DNA from: HTCC5015 sp051747425
Lineage (GTDB): Bacteria > Pseudomonadota > Gammaproteobacteria > HTCC5015
Direction: 5' to 3'
Assembly (NCBI GenBank): GCA_051747425.1
Contig: JBNJGD010000023.1
Location: 1-26,628 of the forward strand
DNA: 26,628 bases
A model generated the notes under the pieces. It did not search any database. It was not told the origin of the DNA and was given only the letters and a program-made list of their open reading frames with translations. The translations under genes were made by a program, and so were the position numbers. Below, one piece after another: positions 23,263 through 26,628 of this stretch; within the stretch, counting starts at the first letter, position 1, and each line of letters starts with the position of its first letter.

Positions 23263-24273
23263 TCAGTGGTTAAACTCAAAGCTGTCAAAGTGAAAAGCTT
23301 GCGAAGGGAGACCGGCGGCGACGAAGTCCCGGCTGGCCGCCTCGATCATGGGTGGCGGTCCACAGCAATACACCTCGTAGCGACTGAGGTCGGGGTACTG
23401 ATTAATCACACTCTGGTGCACCAAGCCGCGCTCACCGGCCCAGTCGGAGTCTATCGGCTCATCCGACAGTACTGGTGTGTAATGGATATTGTCGTGCTTT
23501 TTGGCCCAGAGTTGGGCCAGGTCGTGCAAATACAGGCCCTGTGCGTTGCGCGCTCCCCAGAACAAGTGCACCGGCCGGTCGTCATCGGTATGCAGCATGT
23601 GTTCCACCAAACTTTTCAGGGGAGCAAAACCCGTGCCGCCGGCCACCATGATGAGAGGCTTTTCCTCATCCTCGTTGAGGTGAAAACTACCGTGGGGACC
23701 TTCGATTCTCAGTAGGTCCCCGGTTTGCAGCTGATCAAAGACAAAACCGGTAAACAGGCCGCCTTCGACACGGCGAAGGTGCAGCTCCAACAACTCGTCG
23801 TCGTGTGGCGCATTGGCCAGTGAAAAGCTTCGCCGTTGGCCGTTTTTCAAGAGAAAGTCGATGTACTGCCCGGCCAGAAAGGGCAGACGCTGGGTAGCCG
23901 GCAGTTTCAAGTAGAGCCGGGTAACATCGTCGGCCGGGCGCTCGATCCGGTGAACGCGCACGGGCAATGTTTTGATCTGAATGTCCTGGGCGGCACCGAT
24001 TTCACGAATCTCAATTTCCAGGTCGCCGACCGCCCGGGCCTGACAAAGCAGCATTTTGTCCTCGGCTTCGCCGTCGAGTGTCATTCCCACATAGGCCTGA
24101 TTGGGATACTCAACTTTTCCCGATAACAAACGCCCCATACAGGCACCACAGGCGCCGTTGCGGCAGCCGTAGGGCACGGCAAAGCCGCTTTGAAGCGCGG
24201 CATCGAGCACGCTCTGCGTGGTCTGGCATTCAAACTGGTGCCCACTGGGTTGTATGGTGACCTTGTGACTCAT
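23263..24273 (-). CDS. [2Fe-2S]/FAD oxidoreductase, CDP-6-deoxy-delta-3,4-glucoseen reductase family
   Basis: The 336-residue cytoplasmic flavoprotein has an N-terminal plant-type ferredoxin domain (1-90) with cluster cysteines C37, C42, C45 and C77. A ferredoxin-NADP reductase module follows: FAD-binding RRSFSLANAP, nicotinamide-binding MVAGGTGFAPLKS and the C-terminal CCGPPPMIEAA. It transfers electrons from NAD(P)H through FAD to the iron-sulfur centre. The family name comes from dideoxysugar synthesis, but no sugar genes are nearby. The homologue next to ubiD in Pseudomonas suggests flavin or quinone-related electron transfer instead, in line with E. coli fre beside ubiD. No obvious Shine-Dalgarno sequence precedes the ATG. 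It is divergent from the next gene, with 49 bp between. Confidence 0.9.
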   Translation of the reverse strand: MSHKVTIQPSGHQFECQTTQSVLDAALQSGFAVPYGCRNGACGACMGRLLSGKVEYPNQAYVGMTLDGEAEDKMLLCQARAVGDLEIEIREIGAAQDIQIKTLPVRVHRIERPADDVTRLYLKLPATQRLPFLAGQYIDFLLKNGQRRSFSLANAPHDDELLELHLRRVEGGLFTGFVFDQLQTGDLLRIEGPHGSFHLNEDEEKPLIMVAGGTGFAPLKSLVEHMLHTDDDRPVHLFWGARNAQGLYLHDLAQLWAKKHDNIHYTPVLSDEPIDSDWAGERGLVHQSVINQYPDLSRYEVYCCGPPPMIEAASRDFVAAGLPSQAFHFDSFEFNH

Positions 24274-24281
24274 GCGCTGGT

Positions 24282-24311
24282 TTGGCAGGTCGGCTGGCGC
24301 CGCTCTACAAT
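24282..24311 (+). promoter_or_regulatory. Promoter of the YeeZ-like gene
   Basis: TTGGCA (24282-24287) and TACAAT (24306-24311) are 18 bp apart, a good sigma70 arrangement. The transcript would begin near 24318. That leaves only about 5 nt before the ATG at 24323 but 26 nt before the in-frame ATG at 24344. Confidence 0.55.
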
Positions 24312-24322
24312 GACCTCTTTGA

Positions 24323-25186
24323 ATGAACCCGGAATTGTATCAAATGCTGATCATCGGTTGCGGCGACATCGGTCGCCGACTCATCGCCCAGTCCAACCCC
24401 GAACGCCCCGCCTTTGGTGTGGTGCGCAGCCAGGCCAGTGCCACAGCCCTGGAGGGACTGGGCGGCCAGGCCGTGATCGCCGATCTCGATGCCCAGTCAC
24501 CGGATTTGTCAGGCTTGCCGCCCCAGGCACAATGGTTTTATCTCGCACCGCCACCCCGCGAGGGCCAGAGCGACGCGCGACTGGCCCGCTTCCTCGCCGG
24601 CGTTTCCCCGGAGTCCACGCCCGCCCGGGTTCTCTACCTGAGCACTTCCAGCGTCTACGGCGATTGCGGCGGCGACTGGGTCACCGAGGAAAGCCCGCTG
24701 AACCCCGGTACCGATCGCGGCCACCGCCGGGCCGATGCCGAAAAGCAATGGCAACGCTGGTGCGACCAGCACGGTGTGGAACTGCAAATCGTCCGGGTGC
24801 CCGGCATCGTCGGCGACGGTCGCGATCGCCTGGAGCGTCTGCAAAACTGCGAACCCCTGCTCGACCCCAGCGAATCCACCTGGACCAATGTCATCCACCA
24901 GGACGACCTCGCCAGACTTCTGCTGGCCCTCTCCGCCCGGGCCCCCGCCGGCACCTACAACATCTCCGACGACCACCCCACTACCTCCACCGAGCGCTCG
25001 CTGAGACTTTGCGAACAAAACAGCATTGCAAAGCCGGGATTTATCAAAAGAGAAGAAGCGGAAGAAAACTGGAGTGAAATGCGACTCAGCTTCCTTAAAG
25101 AATCGAGGAGGCTGAATATCAACAAGATCAAAACCACCCTGGGCCAGGACCTTTTCCAAAAACTGGTCCAACACCAACCGGCCTGA
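24323..25186 (+). CDS. YeeZ-like NAD(P)-binding protein, extended SDR / epimerase family
   Basis: The 287-residue protein has a Rossmann nucleotide-binding motif at the start (LIIGCGDIGRRL) and the epimerase strand YLSTSSVYGDCGG near residue 108. It also has WVTEESPLNPGTDRG, RVPGIVG and a late YNISDDHP segment, as in YeeZ and related NAD-dependent epimerase-like proteins. The YxxxK catalytic lysine of classical SDRs is not at the expected place, so the protein may bind a dinucleotide without typical epimerase chemistry. Substrate and pathway are unknown. The true start may be ATG 24344, which begins directly at the Rossmann strand and has GGA ten bases upstream. The last 40 residues are less GC-biased and more basic than the rest. 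Confidence 0.85.
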   Translation: MNPELYQMLIIGCGDIGRRLIAQSNPERPAFGVVRSQASATALEGLGGQAVIADLDAQSPDLSGLPPQAQWFYLAPPPREGQSDARLARFLAGVSPESTPARVLYLSTSSVYGDCGGDWVTEESPLNPGTDRGHRRADAEKQWQRWCDQHGVELQIVRVPGIVGDGRDRLERLQNCEPLLDPSESTWTNVIHQDDLARLLLALSARAPAGTYNISDDHPTTSTERSLRLCEQNSIAKPGFIKREEAEENWSEMRLSFLKESRRLNINKIKTTLGQDLFQKLVQHQPA

Positions 25187-25211
25187 TGGCATTTTTAATG
25201 CCTCTTCATAA

Positions 25212-25358
25212 TAGCCACAGAGGACACAGAGAGCACAGAGTTTTATTGTCAGTATCTCGTATTGAAGCCCTCCCAACTTAAACGGCTCTTGTTACCTCAT
25301 TCGATATGAGGCGTCTTCCTTAATATTCCTCTGTGTTCTCTGTGTCCTCTGTGGCTAA
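25212..25358. repeat. Inverted-arm CACAGAG element between the YeeZ-like gene and parA
   Basis: The left arm, 25212-25240, reads TAGCCACAGAGGACACAGAG and one more unit. The right arm, 25328-25358, is its reverse complement and ends CTCTGTGGCTAA, 6 bp before the parA-like stop. The element occupies most of the gap between two convergent genes, as at 2633-2847. The 87 bp between the arms contain nothing I recognise. Confidence 0.85.
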
Positions 25359-25364
25359 CAACAA

Positions 25365-26009
25365 TCAGGGTGTGGAGCGTTTGGAGTCGAGCCAGTCGAT
25401 GAGGGGTTGCCATTCGGCAATGTCGACCTGGTTGCTGGTACCGGGCAGTTCGTGGACGCCCATGCCCTGACCGATGGCCCGAATGTAGTTGTTGCTGTCT
25501 CGCAAGGCGGTGAGGTATTTTCCACCGCGAATCTTTTCCAGATACTCATCGAGTTCCAGAAAGATATTGCTGTTGCCGTTGCAACGGTTGGCCACTACAC
25601 CGATTTTGGCGCGCTTGCCCTTGATGGTGGGTGTGTTTTTAAGCTCTTCGATAAAGTGCTTGCAGGCGCGAATATCAATTGGGGAAGGCATCACTGGAAC
25701 GATGATGGTTTCGGCCCGGCGAACGAGTTTTTTCAGTTCGCTGCCGTGGAGCGCGGCCGGCACATCGACAATCAGGTACTCGGTGTTGCGTGGCACACGA
25801 AAGGTTTGGTCGTGGGAGGCCACGCCATAGATGGGCGGCAATTCAGGGTGTTTATCCCGTTCCGCAATCCACTCCAGACTGGATTCCTGGGGGTCAAAGT
25901 CAGCAATGGCCACCTTGTGACCCCGGCTGGCGTAGTAGGCCGCCAGGTTGGTGGCAATGGTGGATTTACCGGCGCCACCCTTGGCGTTGAGTACCATGAT
26001 CTTGCGCAT
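25365..26009 (-). CDS. Orphan ParA/MinD-type P-loop ATPase
   Basis: The 214-residue ATPase has the deviant Walker A motif KGGAGKST (residues 10-17), the following DFDPQESSLEW segment and the Walker B strand LIVDVPA. At this length it has no N-terminal DNA-binding domain, so it resembles small ParA-like positioning ATPases (ParA type Ib, McdA/PpfA-like). No parB-like gene adjoins it, so the cargo is unknown. The ATG at 26009 is chosen over 26024 because GGGAGA lies eight bases upstream and the protein then starts one strand before Walker A. It has its own promoter. CACAGAG elements lie on both sides. Confidence 0.9.
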   Translation of the reverse strand: MRKIMVLNAKGGAGKSTIATNLAAYYASRGHKVAIADFDPQESSLEWIAERDKHPELPPIYGVASHDQTFRVPRNTEYLIVDVPAALHGSELKKLVRRAETIIVPVMPSPIDIRACKHFIEELKNTPTIKGKRAKIGVVANRCNGNSNIFLELDEYLEKIRGGKYLTALRDSNNYIRAIGQGMGVHELPGTSNQVDIAEWQPLIDWLDSKRSTP

Positions 26010-26041
26010 TGCGTGCTCTCCCATTCATCAGGAACTCAATC

Positions 26042-26071
26042 AATGTACCAAAGGCTTTGATACTTCTCCAA
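26042..26071 (-). promoter_or_regulatory. Promoter of the parA-like gene
   Basis: On the minus strand TTGGAG (26071-26066) and TACATT (26047-26042) are separated by 18 bp. The transcript start is expected near 26035, 26 nt before the preferred ATG at 26009. Confidence 0.5.
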
Positions 26072-26081
26072 TTATTGGGGT

Positions 26082-26239
26082 TTAGCCACAGAGTTCACAG
26101 AGAGCACAGAGGAATATTGAGAAAAAGCGGATTCTGAGAATGATGGAGCAAACTCAACTGTAGAGGTTTGCAGACCACCTGAATTCTAACGGAAATGATT
26201 TTTAAAAATCTCAGTGTTCTCTGTGCCCTCTGTGGCTAA
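26082..26239. repeat. Inverted-arm CACAGAG element between parA and ubiD
   Basis: The left arm, 26082-26112, reads TTAGCCACAGAGTTCACAGA and continues to GAGG. The right arm, 26210-26239, is complementary with one or two changes and ends CTCTGTGGCTAA, 3 bp before the ubiD stop. Here the flanking genes are in tandem, not convergent. The element therefore separates the ubiD 3' end from the parA promoter and may terminate ubiD transcription. Confidence 0.85.
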
Positions 26240-26242
26240 AAA

Positions 26243-26628
26243 TCACGGTTTATCGGGGCCCTCGGGGATGCCGAGTTGGTCCCAGATTTTGTCCACCCGG
26301 GCTTTGGTGTCATCGTCCATTTCAATCGGCGTACCCCACTCGCGGTCGGTCTCACCGGGCCATTTGTTGGTGGCGTCCATACCCACTTTGGAACCGAGTT
26401 TGGGTACCGGTGAGGCAAAGTCCAGATAGTCGATGGGCGAGTTTTCGATAAAACTCATGTCGCGCTTGGGGTCCATGCGCGTGGTCATGGCCCAGATCAC
26501 ATCTTTCCAGTCCCGGGTGTTCACATCGTCATCGACTACGATCACGAACTTGGTGTACATGAACTGGCGCAGGAAGGACCACACCCCCAGCATCACCCGC
26601 TTGGCGTGGCCGGGGTACTGCTTTTTCA
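26243..26628 (-). CDS. ubiD: UbiD, 3-octaprenyl-4-hydroxybenzoate decarboxylase, C-terminal part
   Basis: Only the last 127 codons are in the window; the gene continues past its right edge. The enzyme decarboxylates the prenylated hydroxybenzoate in ubiquinone synthesis using prenylated FMN. Recognisable segments are YPGHAKRVMLGVWSFLRQF, KFVIVVDDDVNTRDWKDVIW and TTRMDP, followed by FASPVPKLGSKVGMDATNKW, all typical of the UbiD C-terminus. The closing tail (PEGPDKP) is normal. The CACAGAG repeat begins 3 bp after the stop. Confidence 0.97.
   Translation of the reverse strand, partial: KKQYPGHAKRVMLGVWSFLRQFMYTKFVIVVDDDVNTRDWKDVIWAMTTRMDPKRDMSFIENSPIDYLDFASPVPKLGSKVGMDATNKWPGETDREWGTPIEMDDDTKARVDKIWDQLGIPEGPDKP

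Noticed and set aside
23231..23272. 10-bp direct repeat TCAGTGGTTA near the end of the reductase gene
   Set aside because: A single short pair, partly within coding sequence; likely chance.
1..26628. CRISPR array, phage or insertion-sequence transposase
   Set aside because: No regularly spaced direct repeats, cas genes, transposase or phage structural genes were seen on either strand.

Overview
The window comes from a high-GC gammaproteobacterial chromosome. The order lptM-lysA, argH, algZ-algR, hemC-hemD-hemX-hemY and ubiD with a CDP-glucoseen-reductase-like flavoprotein is typical of the Pseudomonas / marine Cellvibrionales-like group. The hemD-hemX fusion and the lack of dapF next to lysA argue against Pseudomonas itself. 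The genus cannot be fixed from this sequence.

Layout. Positions 1-540 hold no convincing gene but are packed with palindromes and REP-like repeats. From 543 to 11438 is housekeeping DNA: a small two-helix membrane protein (-), lptM and lysA (+), argH (-), the two-component pair algZ/algR (+), a small unknown protein, hemC, a fused hemDX and hemY with 4-bp ATGA overlaps, and an unknown protein. A tRNA-Pro(CGG) at 11489-11565 closes this block.

From 11593 to 22993, all on the minus strand and visibly lower in GC, lies the accessory region. It reads in transcription order: a 160-aa secreted single-DUF11 protein; a 346-nt structured gap; a 416-aa and a 380-aa secreted DUF11 paralogue separated by a strong hairpin; a 1992-aa outer-membrane chimera (DUF11-like domains, OmpA peptidoglycan-binding domain, SdrD/CNA-B-like domain, a second degenerate OmpA-like domain, an invasin-type Ig domain, then a C-terminal beta-barrel of about 800 residues); and a 712-aa secreted protein with an N-terminal P-domain and a C-terminal DUF11 domain. 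The last three genes are separated by 3 nt or overlap by 4 bp. All four secreted proteins end exactly on the same kind of beta-strand with a terminal Asp or Glu. I read this as a candidate surface-fibre or secretion/assembly locus with its own outer-membrane platform. I do not know a characterised system with this composition.

From 23263 to the end are a [2Fe-2S]/FAD oxidoreductase (-), a YeeZ-like NAD-binding protein (+), an orphan ParA-type ATPase (-) and the 3' end of ubiD (-). Three intergenic elements here and after lysA (2633-2847, 25212-25358, 26082-26239) share inverted arms built from CACAGAG units. Each has its right arm abutting the stop codon of a minus-strand gene.
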